Assembly (NCBI GenBank): GCA_001600095.1 | Contig: BCIX01000001.1 | Location: forward strand, 7,279,198 to 7,343,197 | Reading direction: 5' to 3' | DNA from: Bullera alba | Lineage: Eukaryota; Basidiomycota; Tremellomycetes; Tremellales; Bulleraceae | Length of the DNA: 64,000 bases | Shown here: positions 32,459 through 47,251 of the stretch, piece by piece | How positions within the stretch are numbered: the stretch's first letter is position 1 | Layout: each line of letters opens with the position of its first letter | Made by a program: the position numbers and the translations under genes | The notes under the pieces: model-generated | The model's database searches: none | Told to the model about the DNA's origin: nothing | The model's input: the letters and a program-made list of their open reading frames with translations, nothing else

Positions 32459-34097
32459 TTACGCCTTGGTTGCCTGGCGGATGCGTCTGATGGCGTCCGT
32501 GGCTTGCCGCTTGCCTTCGGTGTAGCCAATCTCCCTCGCGAGGACAAGTGCAGAGTTGAAGTGCTTCAACGCCGTGTCGGTGTCTTTTTCAATCTATGAG
32601 GGTCAGCGGTATTCCTGAGGGAATTGACTCACCTCTGCGATCATACCCATGTTGAAACGAGCGGCACAAGTCGATTTTTGACACAGGGCTATGGCGATGT
32701 TATTATCGGCTGAAGTGCGGCCAGTCTCCTTGAGGACCTGATCGGCGATTTGAAGGGATCTCAGAGACCAGGACTTTGACGCCTTGATCGCAGAAGCGGT
32801 CATTGGGTGGATGGCATGTGATGACACGGTCGACATGAGCTTTCATGTCAGCACACGGCCAGATAGGATCACTTACTAATGCCGCCTGACATCTATCCTT
32901 TGCTGGAGGCTGTTCCGTCGACTGAGGAGGCAACAATGTCGAGATTGCCTGAATCAACAATTGACCTGCTATTGCCGGCTCGCCCTTTGTCGCATAAACC
33001 TCTGCCAACCACTCCATCGTCATGCCCAGCCCCCTGATATCGACTCTGCCCCCTCCATCATCCTCCTCCCCGACAGAGGCTTCGGGCAGCACGACGTCTT
33101 TCCCAACAATGACCCTCCCGTGACCAGCACTTCCCTTGATCGCCTTGTCCTCCCCGCTGATCGAACCCGGGGGCTGGGGACCGTTGACATTGAGCCCGAG
33201 TCGCAACATGGCGTTGAGCGCTTCGGAGAGGTACTTCTCCGCCGCGTCGAAATACGATTTGGGCGCCGACCGATCCTCACTGGCAGGATAGATGTGGGCG
33301 GTGGCACCGGTGGAGATTTCCAAAGCGAGCTGTCCCAGCTTTTGGGTTATGCCAATCGCCCTAACATGGTCGGTCTCGCTCAAGAGAACCTTGCCGCTCC
33401 AAGTGCCTGCTATACGATCTTGGGGGTTGGGGGAGAGGGGAGCAGATCCGAACTGCTCCAGAGCGGTTTGTAGTTGAGCGTAGGCTTTGACCTTGTTACT
33501 GGTCTGCGTCTCGAGAAAGTGCGAGTAGGCAATGTATAGTCCGGACAATTTGGCCAATGGATCCGGAGCCAACACTGACGGTGGGACCGATAATGCTGCC
33601 TCGATGGCCCTACACCCATCAGCATCTTCTTGCACATGTCCTTGTCGCGCTGGACTCACTCGTTAAAGTACATGTCGGCTCGGGTGGTATCACCCTGATT
33701 CTTCGCCTTGATGGCTTTCTTCAGAGGCGTCCGGACCGGTTCCGGCCATGTATCCAGTGCGTAGAGGTATTCCAGGCTGTATCGGTCAGAGAGACACCGC
33801 GGCACCGTTGACCACTTACGTGGTGTAAATGGTAACAAAGAGTCCGACGCCTACTAGACCTAGGAAGAGGTGTACCGGCTTGACACCTTTTCTACGGCCC
33901 AAGAACCCAGAGGGCGGCGAGGTAGAGTTGAGACGCTTGGGAAGCACAAGAGTAGGGCGAAGAGGATGCGATGGAAGTCTTGAGGGACCAGCTTGGGACA
34001 GGTGGGAGAAGCATCGGACCGGGGCAGTGGTGGTTGAGGTTCCAATGTGGTTGCTCAGGACCGATCCCGTCCTCGCAATGCTCCTGATCCTTGACAT
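32459..34097 (-). CDS. Mitochondrial TPR protein, Mgr3-like
   Basis: About 470 residues in six exons. The likely start is MSRIRSIARTGSVLSN at 34097; an in-frame ATG at 34151 would add 18 residues. The Arg/Ser-rich, acid-poor first 70 residues look like a mitochondrial presequence and precede one membrane helix (VHLFLGLVGVGLFVTIY). LEYLYALDTWPEPVRTPLKKAIKAK and YFNEAIEAAL follow and match fungal Mgr3 proteins. TPR-like helices continue (LAKLSGLYIAYSHFLETQ..., AIGITQKLGQLALEI, YFDAAEKYLSEALNAMLRL, MEWLAEVYATKGEPAIAGQLLIQAI). The C-terminus has CAARFNMGMIAE, then DTALKHFNSALVLAREIGYTEGKRQA. Yeast Mgr3 is an adaptor of the i-AAA protease in the inner membrane. Family resemblance is fair; the symbol is not certain. 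Confidence 0.6.
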
Positions 34098-34369
34098 GGC
34101 GTACTGATTAGTGGTGGGCACCCGTGCGATGTTGGCGGGTGAAAGATACAATGCCTATAGTGCTCGCTATCAGAGTTGACGTTTAGATCGACTGCCTCCA
34201 CCCGGCACCCATCGAATTCTGCGAACTACTCGAGACGAAAGTTGAAAATCCAACTGTGTCAGTGTCCGACTCGGTCATCAATACACCTAGTACACTCAAC
34301 ACCACCCTCCGAGCTCAAGGCCTCACACAGTGGTCTAGCACGCATTTGCGCTCTTGCTCGATCAACAGT
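34098..34369. promoter_or_regulatory. Divergent MGR3-like / eIF2B-alpha promoter
   Basis: A 272-bp spacer between start codons. A GTTTAG acceptor-like site at 34182-34187 hints at a 5'-UTR intron for the eIF2B gene. No other element was recognised. Confidence 0.35.
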
Positions 34370-35822
34370 ATGTCCGTCGTATCGCCCCTGCCGCAGAGAC
34401 TCGGCGTGTCCATTGCCGGACCCTCGTCCAGACCGCCTTTCCACTCTACTGGCAGTAAATCCTTCGACGTGATCTCCGCCTACAAGCGAGCCCTCAACGA
34501 TGAGCAGGTGGGTCACAACTACGCAGGACGATGACTGACCGAATAGGTTCCACATCCTATAGCAGCTATACTGGCCTTGGTGGAATTGATGGATGCCTCG
34601 ACCGGTGAGATCTTTGCCAGCTGAGATGGTGCTAAATCCGAGGCAGCCTCTACGGTCACTGGTCTCTTACAGGAATTGACGCACGGGAGGCAGAAACTAG
34701 TTGCGACACAAGCGAGTCTCGGAGTCAGAGCCGGATGCCAACTATGGGAGCGATTCATCTCCACCAGTACTGGAGGCGAGGTGCGTCAAGTCCATCCCCG
34801 GAGGGAGGTGTTGACTGATGCCTGGGGTAGGAGTTCCTGGTGTATAAACGATCTATCATCGCCCAAGGTAGAGCCTTCTGCGCTATCACCGCGCCTCAGT
34901 GTAGAGAGAAGATTGCCGCGCTCGCGGTAGACTTCCTAGTGGATGACTGCACGGTGAGTAGTGTAGTCAAAGGTCTGAGTAAAGCTGAGTTCTCTAGGTC
35001 CTCACGCATAGCTATTCCCGGACGGTGATTCAGACCATCCTGCGGGCACACAAGCAGCACAAGAGGATAAAGGTGTATGTCACAGGTAAGTGCCTCTTCC
35101 ACACATGTTGCCTCTGCTGATCAAGTCTTAGAGGCTAGACCCGGATGTCTAGGGTAGGTCCGACCTCGAAGCTGGATCAGCGAGCTCACCTTTTTAGCCT
35201 CCGAACGCATCAAATCCTCACGGCGGCCGGTATACCATGCACAGTCGTCCTAGACAGCGCCGTAGCATACGTCATGGACCGAGTGGACATGGTGCTCGTT
35301 GGCTCGGAAGCCGTCGTCGAGTCTGGCGTGAGTGATCCTCCTATCTCAAGCGCCAAAGCTGATCCCGACGTTTAGGGCCTGGTGTCATCTGTCGGGACGT
35401 ACCAAGTAGCGCTCGTCGCCAAGGCGATGCAGAAACCATTCTACGCTCTGGCCGAGTCGTACAAATTCCTCCGACACTATCCGCTTTCGCAAATCGACCT
35501 ACCCATGCCCAGGTCCGAAGGCGGTAGAGAGCCCCAACCCCCACTGACATTCTCAAACACCATCCCACCGCCAAAAGCGACACTGGGCAAGCTCGAGGGG
35601 GCAGCCTTGCCGCCGGCTACGCCGGCAATAGAGCACAATTCGGAGAAAGGATACATTGGCGAGGATGGCGGTCGACTTGAGATGACTAAGGAGATGGAGG
35701 ATTTGAATCCCATGGTGGACATTACCACCCCTGATTTGATCGACTTCATCATCACCGATTTGGGCGCACCGCTCTCCCCAACTTCTGTCAGTCAATACCT
35801 CGTAGCGCAGTTCTCCTCGTGA
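34370..35822 (+). CDS. GCN3: Translation initiation factor eIF2B, alpha subunit
   Basis: About 370 residues in nine short exons. The ATG at 34370 opens MSVVSPLPQRLGVSIAG. Family sequence starts at SFDVISAYKRALNDEQ-VPHPIAAILALVELM. It continues as [135 protein letters not shown] and YQVALVAKAMQKPFYALAESYKFLR. The EARPGCLG segment comes from a 22-nt exon (35132-35153). The product is the regulatory alpha subunit of the eIF2 guanine-exchange factor, which senses phosphorylated eIF2 in general amino-acid control. A stretch of about 60 residues before the final TPDLIDFIITDLGAPLSPTSVSQYLVAQ is an insertion compared with yeast Gcn3. The stop is 60 bp from that of the convergent CUE gene. Confidence 0.92.
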
Positions 35823-35882
35823 TCAGCAGGGTTGGACGAACATGTACATGATAAAGATTGAACAAGCCTTAATGCTATGGTC

Positions 35883-38800
35883 TTATGCCTTGATCACAGT
35901 CCCTCGTTTCTCATCTTCGAGATACATCCTAAGTCTCATCAGCACCACTCTAACCTTAATAGAAATCACTCACCCTATTGCCTGCATCTGATCGCCATAA
36001 CGGGACAAATAGGCTTTGATGACCGGCAAACTGACATGCGGGAGGATATCACCCATAGACCTGACCTCGTCCGCGCTAGGGGAGGCATCTGCACTTGGGT
36101 TGAGGCCCGATGGTCTCGGTGGGAGATTTGGCACTGCTCCTTGACCGCCCTGGTATCCCAGGGTTGGCGGCAGCGACCCCTTGTAGCTCCTGGTCGAGGT
36201 AGAATCGAAAGACGACCTTGGACCAGGGACAGAATGGTTCAACCGACTGAGCCCAGTGTCCAAGCTCGCCCTACCGCCCATCTCGGCCGACCTCTCTGGG
36301 AACGAAGGCGGGGGAGTGAAAGAACCGACTTTGGGACCCCTTGGACCCATTGGCGCCGAGATATGCCTCGAGCCTTCCTCCATTGTCCGCTGGGGAGAGG
36401 TCGAGCTGTGACCTGAACGAACACTGCTCCCACTGCTTGCTCCGGGGTATGTCGGGCTGGAAATCGCCAATCCCCTAATATCCTTCTTGTTCGGGTGGAT
36501 AACTCCAGTGGGCGGACCCAAGCCCGATGCAGAGTCCTTCTTGGAAGACCCTTTTTTGCCAATATGCGAGAAAAACCCTCCTCCGGATTTCTTGCTGGAA
36601 AAGCTGGCGACGGATTGCATCGACTGACTTGGCTTCATCCCGCCGCCACCGTATGCCGGGGTGTACAAGCTGGCATTCTGCTGGTGCGGCTGTAATTGGG
36701 GGTAGGGCAAGTTTGGGGGTAATGAATCCGGAGCGTCTTTCGGGTCGATCGTGCGCAAGGGTATTTCTTTTGCGGTATACGAGTCTGCCCGCATGGGGAA
36801 TTCCGAGCTGGACGAGACGTTGCGCTGATGAGGCGTGGGCGCGACGAGGGTGGATGTGGTGGAATACCCGGAGGATCGAGCGCCGAGCGATCCAAACGTC
36901 GAGGTTTTGGACGTTGTCGCACGCATCGGAAGGCGATTAGGCTGCGAGGCTTCGGTGGAGTCAGCTCACCTCCGCTTTCGCCCACTTACAGCACGCCATG
37001 CACCACTCTTTCATGCCAGACTCTGCGCGAGACAGATCGTTGATCCCTTTAGCATAGCCCTTCGCCCTGTCGCCAGCGTATTTCAGCCCCTTGATATGGC
37101 TGTACAGCATCGCCGCGGGCCATGGTCGAGGGGTGACATTGAACGTCGCTCCAGGGGGCGATTTAAGTGACGCCTGCGTGCCCGTCTGTACCGAGATGTC
37201 CGTCCGCAAGGACAAATTCGAAGGCAGCCTCCTCAATTTCTCCTGATACCTGGAGGGCAAAGCTGGCGGTCCCATCGGCTCAGACTCTGTCGACGAGGAT
37301 TTAGGCAGTGAAGCACCTCTAGATGGCAGGGAGGTGGGCGTGCTTGGCCCTGCGTCCACCTCCGCAGCGGGGGCCAGAGAGAGCGATAACGGGCTCTTCT
37401 CCCGCTTCACCTCGTGTATCGAAGGCGGAGGCGTGTCTCTCGAGTCGACAAGACCTATGGCGTCGATAGCCCCGCCCAGCATCTCCGTCAGATCGGTAAT
37501 CGTCGTAGAGGACGTCAACATTGGTGTCCGGGAAGGCGACCTGTCCGGACGAGCCGGCTCGTCTCGGTGCAAGATCGGGGTCTGAGGCTGGGCCGTGTCC
37601 GAATGGCCGCGAGGTCGGGCGGGGGAGGCATCGGGAGAGTGCGTCGTGTTGATGATGGTGGGGAGATCGACCGATGTCCGAGTCATCACATTCAGTGGGT
37701 TGGTCTGCCGGGGGCTGTCAAAGTCGGGTACGTATCTGCTCAGCGTAAGCTAAAGTCCTTCTTTTCCGTGGCGGTACTCACTGTGGCCGAAGGGTGCTTC
37801 TTGGAGGGGGTTCCGGGCTCCTTGCGACGTTTGAGTCCATCGATTCTCTACGCTCAGGCGTCGAAGTCCCACTCGAGGCCTTTTGCGGGCTGAGCAGGTC
37901 TCTGGACGCTTCCTGGAGACTATCTATCGATGCTGCGCTGACCAGTGACGAGTTTGCAGGCAGAGTCCTCCTATTCCGCGCCTTGATTGTATCCTCGTCT
38001 TCCTCCTCTTTCGCATTGGGCATCGATCTTGACGGTCCGAAATCGCCTAGATCCCCAAAATCGCGTTTCGAAGCCGGCGCTGATTTCGGTTCAATGTATC
38101 TATGCGTGTGAGGCGCCAGAACAGTGTCGTTGGACGAAGCAGACGTCGGGAGTTGGGTACTTGGCGACGGTCTCGCGGTCTCCAATGGCGTCGTAAAGGG
38201 AAGTCTGCCCGACGTCGGGGTGTAGTTTGATGCCGAAGGACTGGGTGTTGGTCGGGTGGGCGTCGTTTGGACCGTCATTGGGGGTTTCGCTCGGTCCAGC
38301 GTGGGGTACGAGTGGTGGGGTTGTGTCATGCTGTACGATTGGGAAGGTGTGGAGACCTCTCTCTCTTGGTATTCTGGGGCCAGGGGCGTCTTCTCCGAGG
38401 CGTCGTGATACACTTCATCCTCCTCTCTCGGCTGAGTCGGTCGATAGGTCGATATCGTCGCCACGCTATCCCTGGGTTCTCCTCCTTTTCTATCTGCATC
38501 TCTGGCTCTCTCTACGCTATCTTGACTGCTGGATGCGGTGAGGATTGGTCGTCTGCTTTCACCCTGGGTTGAACGGTTCGATGCTGCGGCCAGAAAAGCA
38601 CGATAGTCTGCTGGATCATAGTTTGATCCGTCGCTCGAGTCTCCACCTAGGGATCCTATACGTAGGCCTTGGAAATCCAAAGGGGACAGTCCAGCGCTTT
38701 CCGAGTTGGAGTAATCGCTCGATGAAGTGGACCATCCTCCCGGCGACTCCATCTCCCTTCTTCCCAGGATCCTCGAGCTTCCAGCCGGCGGAGCCAGTGT

Positions 38801-39351
38801 CGTGTCTATACCCGGTCCATACCTCGAGTTTCCCGTCAAAGACTGTCCAGCTCCGCCTCCCTGCCTCGCAGGCTTTGGCGCGATGGGAATAGGCGGTGTA
38901 TTGGCCGCTTCTGCCCTAGCGGCTTCTTTGAGGCTGAGCTGGGAACGACTTCGCATTGCCGAGGCAGAGAGCAGATCTCTGGCGGAGGGCGAGGGGGATA
39001 TGGCCAGTGATGACGATGACGAGCTGTGACCTGCGCCAGCTAGAGAGGACCAGTAATAGTCCAATCCGCCAGAATTGTCGGTCGACCGTCTGCGCAAGAC
39101 GCCAGGGTGATTCAACGGCGAGGCCGAGCTCGAGGACAGGGCTGTGTGTGGTCAGTGCGGTTCACTAGTCTCGTCATGTGATGACAGGTGTGCGACTCCA
39201 CCACGAGCGAGTACGATGAATTCAACTCACCGCTAGACGACCTCGACATCGGTCCGGAAACACTCTCGTCCATGGGTGAAGACGTCGCCGGCGCGAGAAG
39301 ACCCGCCGGAGACCTGGGTATCCCTCTAGGAGCGGTCATCCCGACCTCCAC
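35883..39351 (-). CDS. Large Ser/Pro-rich protein with C-terminal CUE domain
   Basis: About 1,070 residues in five exons. The start is MEVGMTAPRG at 39351 or the internal MTAPRG at 39339. Almost all is low-complexity Ser/Pro/Thr sequence. One ordered segment in the middle, PWPAAMLYSHIKGLKYAGDRAKGYAKGINDLSRAESGMKEW, is predicted helical and amphipathic. The C-terminus has DEVRSMGDILPHVSLPVIKAYLSRYGDQMQAIGMYLEDEK, a good fit to a CUE ubiquitin-binding domain (three helices, hydrophobic P and LL-type surface). The last exon ends TVIKA at 35883. An intron at 36950-36989 has a GTAAGT donor and an unusual AAG acceptor; the GTGAGC alternative inside it would leave only 28 nt. Ubiquitin binding is inferred; no further function is recognised. 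Confidence 0.62.
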
Positions 39352-39863
39352 CGTGCGTGCTGTGACGAGGAGCTGAGGTGATGTCGAGCCAGTAAAGCCG
39401 GTGGTTCGAATGTTGTATTGTGATGTGGGGTATTGGAGTGTACTGGGTAGAAGTATGATCCGAGTTGATGTGACGTGTTGAGCGTCGTCGCTTTGGCGTT
39501 GAGAGCCGAGTAAGGTTCAGGGAGTGGTGGCTATGTTCAAGTCCTGATGATGTCGTCGATTTCCATCTCACAGCTTCATCGCCTTGCTTCCTCAAATATC
39601 GCTTCAAAGCTCCGAGCCCAGAGCAAGCCCATGGTCGAGCTGATGCAAGCGTTCTCGCGGTGACAAGCAAGATGACAATGGCGAGCAAGAGTCAAGAGAG
39701 AGGGAGAGGACAAGAGCCACGTGCGGCGCGTCAATCGCGGGCGTCTCAGCGTCTGCTTCGGACTCGTCGGTGTCGTCACCCGCAAGCGCTATCTGGTCTC
39801 TACATTACATTGCATACGTACAGACGCATCTGGTCCTACACATCACCTATCATGCACATCGCC
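39352..39863. other. Spacer between CUE-gene start and dynactin p62 stop
   Basis: A 512-bp tandem gap on the minus strand, serving as p62 3' UTR and CUE-gene promoter. A CACGTG E-box lies at 39719-39724. A GGTTCGAA at 39403-39410 looks like a tRNA B box, but no tRNA fold surrounds it. Confidence 0.4.
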
Positions 39864-41795
39864 TCATTCCACCTCTCCTGCATTCACTCTGATCCAGAAT
39901 GTGAACGTCTTGTACTCGTCTTTACCCCCAGTCTCCTTTTTATCAGGCGCGTCTTCCGCTTTATACTTGAACCTGACCTCGAGGTCGAGCTGAGATTCTG
40001 TCAGCTACATCGGTCAAGTCGACAGAGGCGATAGCTAGACTCACCTCTAGGCTTCCTTGGGCTTCTGGGGAGATGTCCAACTCCAAGCCGACTTTACTAC
40101 AATTCGCCTTTTTCTCCACCCCGCTCTCACCCTTTCGCTTACTCTCCCTTATACTCCCCGAAGTGACACTCTCCAGCAAGCTCTTTCGATTTCGCCTGCC
40201 CAATGTGCCCAAACCTCCCCGGGAACTCGCCCCGGCGTCCTCGCTGCCCAGTTCAGAGCTGTCCATCGCGGTCAAAGCGTCGTCTTCCTCGTCCTCCTCG
40301 TCATAGGCCCAAGCGTCTTTCATAGCGGCAACGGTGAAGTGCGGTGTGGGTATGTGAACCTGCCACTGTGCCGTAGGTGCCGTCTTTGGTTGACTGGGCT
40401 GCGTCAGTCGGATCTGAATTGGGTCGTAGAGGGGGTTCGTGAAGGCCAGTTGAAAGGTGTACTATGATCGGTCAGCTCGAATGCACTGAGGTTAAGGTAG
40501 CTGACAATGAACTCACCGACTGACCCGCCCTCAAAGGCTTGTCCATGTCCTCATCCTCTTCATCACCTCTGCCTCGAGTGCGCCGCCTATCCCTGCGCCT
40601 CTTCTCAATCTCCTCCGCCGAAGCACCCTCCGGCAAGTCCCCCTCGAGAACCTTGCGGCGTCTCCTGCCAATCTCAACAGCGGGGAGGTAACTCCCAGCG
40701 ACCATCTTTATCCTGAACCGGGTCGATTTTGGGTCTGGCTGAATGAGCAAATGTCGACATGCGGAATGGGGGCATCGCTTGGTCAGTTTCGTTCGTAGGG
40801 GGATACGCTGGGGTAACAACGAGCTATGCCGTATCAGCGCCGTTCTTTCGCCGCTAATCACCCACCTCCTGGCCCTCTCCCTGTCCCAGCTGAAGGACCA
40901 AGTGTCTTCAATTGCGGCAAGCTCTACAGCCGCCTCTCGCATATCGTCGACAGGTTGCATTCCGAGGTGCAAACCCTGCTCTTTCCAACTGTGTTTCACT
41001 TTCGCCTCTGCCAACTCGTCTGGGGCTTGATAGTTTCCTTGCACTGCGGCATCATTGCCACGGGGTCGAATTCGCGGTTTGTTCATTCCCGGAACATCGC
41101 GGTGTAGCGCTTTGGCGGCCATTTGCGTCAAGTGGGAGATATGCCGAGTCGGTCCAGAGCTCGACTTTGGTGCAGACTTTGGTGGAATAGCGGAGGACTT
41201 TGTCGATTGGGTGATGTAGGATTGTAGATGATCTTTGAGGTTGTCAAAGTCTGTTTGAATGGTTTCCACCTCGGTATTCATCTTCTGCAATTGCACTAAG
41301 CATGCGTCAGCCGTGTGACCTTGACATCTCGGATATAGCTCACTTGCTATGCTGGTGCTCTTGTCAAAGACCCAACCGACCTCTGCGCTACTCCACTTGC
41401 AGCCCGGACACACTAAGAGATACGGCGGTCCTAGCACCGGTTGGGATCCCTCTGCTACTGTCTCTGTGCCTTGTGTCTGGAGTGAAGAGCTGCATTGTGG
41501 ACAGGAGAAGCACGATCTTGCACATCTATCCAGAAGTCAGCCCCAACCCAACACGCGCAATGACTCACCGGTTCTTGTCCGCGCGGACATTTGCGCTCGG
41601 CACGTCGAACAGGCAGTTCGGGCAGTAATAGCTCGCCACCTCACATGCAACACACTCGTTGCATCGGACGCTATCGCATTCCTCGCAAAAGTACAAGTGG
41701 GTCAGCGGCGAGAAGGCGAACGAGGAAGAGGGGTAGGAGGGGGGTAAGGGCGGATGCGGGTCTGCCAAGTGAGGGCAATTGTAGAGGATCGACAT
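39864..41795 (-). CDS. Dynactin subunit p62 (DCTN4)
   Basis: About 540 residues. The ATG at 41795 opens MSILYNCPHLADPHPP. The N-terminal zinc-binding region has FCEECDSVRCNECVACEVASYYCPNC, then RCARSCFSCPQCSSSL and LLVCPGCKWSS, the paired Cys pattern of p62. A helix follows (LQKMNTEVETIQTDFDNLKDHLQSYI), then LPQRIPLRTKLTKRCPHSACRHLLIQPD and FRIKMVAGSYLPAVEI. The C-terminal beta-rich part is YTFQLAFTNPLYDPIQIRLTQP...WQVHIPTPHFTVAAMKDAW, LELDISPEAQGSLELDLEVRFKYK and FTFWIRVNAGEVE. The last acceptor is TCTCAG rather than the earlier GACAG, because only that keeps this C-terminus in frame. The product sits in the pointed-end complex of dynactin and helps target dynein cargo. It is divergent from the SERCA gene. 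Confidence 0.9.
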
Positions 41796-42120
41796 GGTTA
41801 CGGGAGCGTCTTTGATTGAACTTCTGGCATGCCTGTGCGTCTGAGACTGGGGCGATTGGCGATGTTGTTGTCGAAGGTGTTGCTGGTATTGCTCAACATG
41901 AAACCTCTCCCGGTCCACCTCCGCGTGGGTAGAGAGTATACTTTGAATTCCCACGATCGCCCCCCGGACGCGCTTGTTTCGGAATTTTGCCACCCAGCCA
42001 GAGACCCTGAGACCTCCACGTCGCAGTTGCTGGAAATAAAAACAGTCATCCTCACCCTATCAACCACTGTACATATCACCTCTTACTCTCCCTTTGTCCT
42101 CACACAAGCACTGGTACACC
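41796..42120. promoter_or_regulatory. Divergent p62 / SERCA promoter
   Basis: A 325-bp spacer between start codons. No clear element was seen; the C/T-rich run just before 42121 fits the SERCA 5' UTR. Confidence 0.4.
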
Positions 42121-45396
<3,276 letters not shown>

Positions 45397-45516
45397 TGGT
45401 CAAGTCGACTGGTAATCTGCTCCAAACAGACAGGTCATCTAGCGTAGCCCACTCATCATATGCATATACCTTGAGCCTCGACACATCACGGTTCCAGCCG
45501 CACTAACCTCATTATT

Positions 45517-46474
45517 CTACAGAATTATACACTTTTTCCCATCTCTATACCTCTTCTTTCCGCCCTGTCGGACTCCCTTTACCAAGTCATTATGCCTCAA
45601 CTGACGGACGATCTCCTGAAACACCGTAGTGATATTCACGTCATACCTCTAAGCGCTCACTTGATCAGCTCCTCACGGGTATTGTAGAGGTATAGACTCA
45701 CCGCCGATGTCTCAAAGTATTTCACCTGCCAGTTCCTCGTGGCTGCTTGTACCTCTGCTTTATCCACCTCGCGCTCGTCCTCCAAGTCGGATTTGTCTAA
45801 CCGATAAGCCAGCTGACCGACGATTGTTGTCGATCTGACTCACTCCCCACGATGACGATTGGCAGCCGTTCAGATTGCAGCATGGGCGGTTTGACCCTGA
45901 AGATCATTTCGCGCAGCCTCACCACGTCTTGGAAAGAGTCGCGCTGGTTGATCCTGCCAAGGGTCAGCCGGTGGACGATGGTGACCATGTGAGATGGACT
46001 GACCCAAAGACGAGGACGAAGGCTTCCGACTCTCGGATGAATAAGTCGTTCAGAGCCACAAATTGGTCTACACCGGCTGTCAAGCTGTCAGCAGAGGAAC
46101 CGTCTCAGGGGCGACAGACAGCCAGTGACCGCGACTCACCTGTGTCCAGTATTTCGAGGAGACACGGCTTGCCGTCGACTGATATCTGCTTGCGATCTGC
46201 CAATGTCACTACGTGTTCGGGTACAAAGAGGGAGACTACCCACACGAGTCTTCGACTGAAAGCAGAGCAGTTTCAGCCCAAAGCCCTCTCGCGATGCGCT
46301 GGCTGTACAACGACTCACTGGTGGGATCGTAGGACTCGAGGTAAGAGCCATTCACGAATCGTACCGTGATGGAGGACTTGCCTACCCCTCCCGTACCCAT
46401 CACCGCGCACTGACTCCCATGAGCGAGCATATCTGAAGTGGAGGATGATTGCTGCTCACTTGATATATCCTCAT
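45517..46474 (-). CDS. RSR1: Ras-family GTPase Rsr1/Bud1
   Basis: About 210 residues in seven or eight small exons. The ATG at 46474 gives MRIYQ, spliced over a 50-nt intron to CAVMGTGGVGKSSITVRFV. That puts M1 and the P-loop exactly where Ras proteins have them. Visible motifs are effector YDPTIEDSYRKQISVDG, switch II EILDTAGVDQFVALNDLFIRESEAFVLVFG, GNKSD (across an intron) and FETSA. The C-terminus is basic (GGKKRYRDGKK) and ends CIIL, a CaaX box whose Leu favours geranylgeranylation. Residue 61 is Val instead of Gln; yeast Rsr1 also lacks Gln61, which supports Rsr1 over Ras. In fungi Rsr1 links landmark cues to Cdc42 and sets polarity or bud sites. Confidence 0.85.
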
Positions 46475-47251
46475 GGCGCTACTAGGCGCGCTGCCAACGC
46501 CGTGCTACTGGCCTGCTATGAAGAGGCTGATTCTATGCTCATACCGCTCCCCAAGCTCACCGACGAGGGATGTGGCGTGGTAGCTGCGGACAGTGGTGAT
46601 TGTCTGTGGGAACGCGTCGTAAGATATTGTCTCAGAGATAAGTGGATACTCGCGCAGCAGTTGACCGTGGTGGATAGAGCTTAGAGAGAGTATAAGGTGT
46701 GACAATGGGACGGGGCTGGTCGATGAAAGTTTCGAGGTCGGCGGTCACTCCACGTGGGGGATGACTCCGATCAGCTCACAAGCGGCCCGATACTCCATCG
46801 CCGATCAACAGGCCTCGGCCCTCGGCACCAAAGTATGATGATCTGTGCATGAAGATTGGGGTTGGAAGTGGTTGTCAGGTTGATAACTCGCCAGTTGTCA
46901 AGGACGCAGTGATGATCGACGCGACTCGTTCTAGTTTCAACCTCCACGTTTCATCTTTCCGTCATTAGGATCCATAAGAAGATGCATTACGATCCGTGGT
47001 TAGTACTCTACAAAGCATTAGAAACTCACGTACCCTGATTTCGTAATGCTGACTTCTGAAACGTCATAGCGTGCATAGCGTTTCCGATCACCGGGATCGC
47101 CGACATGGAGAAGTTTGCATGTCGGTCGATTCTTGTTGGCGCTCGACTCTATCTATCAAGTGGGTGATTCGACCAGACCTGCTTCACCACTACAGATCAG
47201 TCCTGCACACAAGGAGAGCAGTCTGTACACCGCATACAGATCCCTTGTGCC
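46475..47251. promoter_or_regulatory. Divergent RSR1 / MBOAT-gene intergenic region
   Basis: A 777-bp spacer between start codons. No coding segment with splice support, no tRNA and no repeat were found. It probably carries both promoters and the 5' leader of the acyltransferase gene. Confidence 0.4.

Noticed and set aside
36941..36969. 28-nt intron starting GTGAGC in the CUE gene
   Set aside because: The donor and the CTGAC branch site would overlap, and the length is below any other intron here. The 40-nt GTAAGT intron at 36950-36989 keeps the frame.
39400..39420. GGTTCGAA resembling a tRNA B box
   Set aside because: No A box at the right distance and no cloverleaf or acceptor stem around it.
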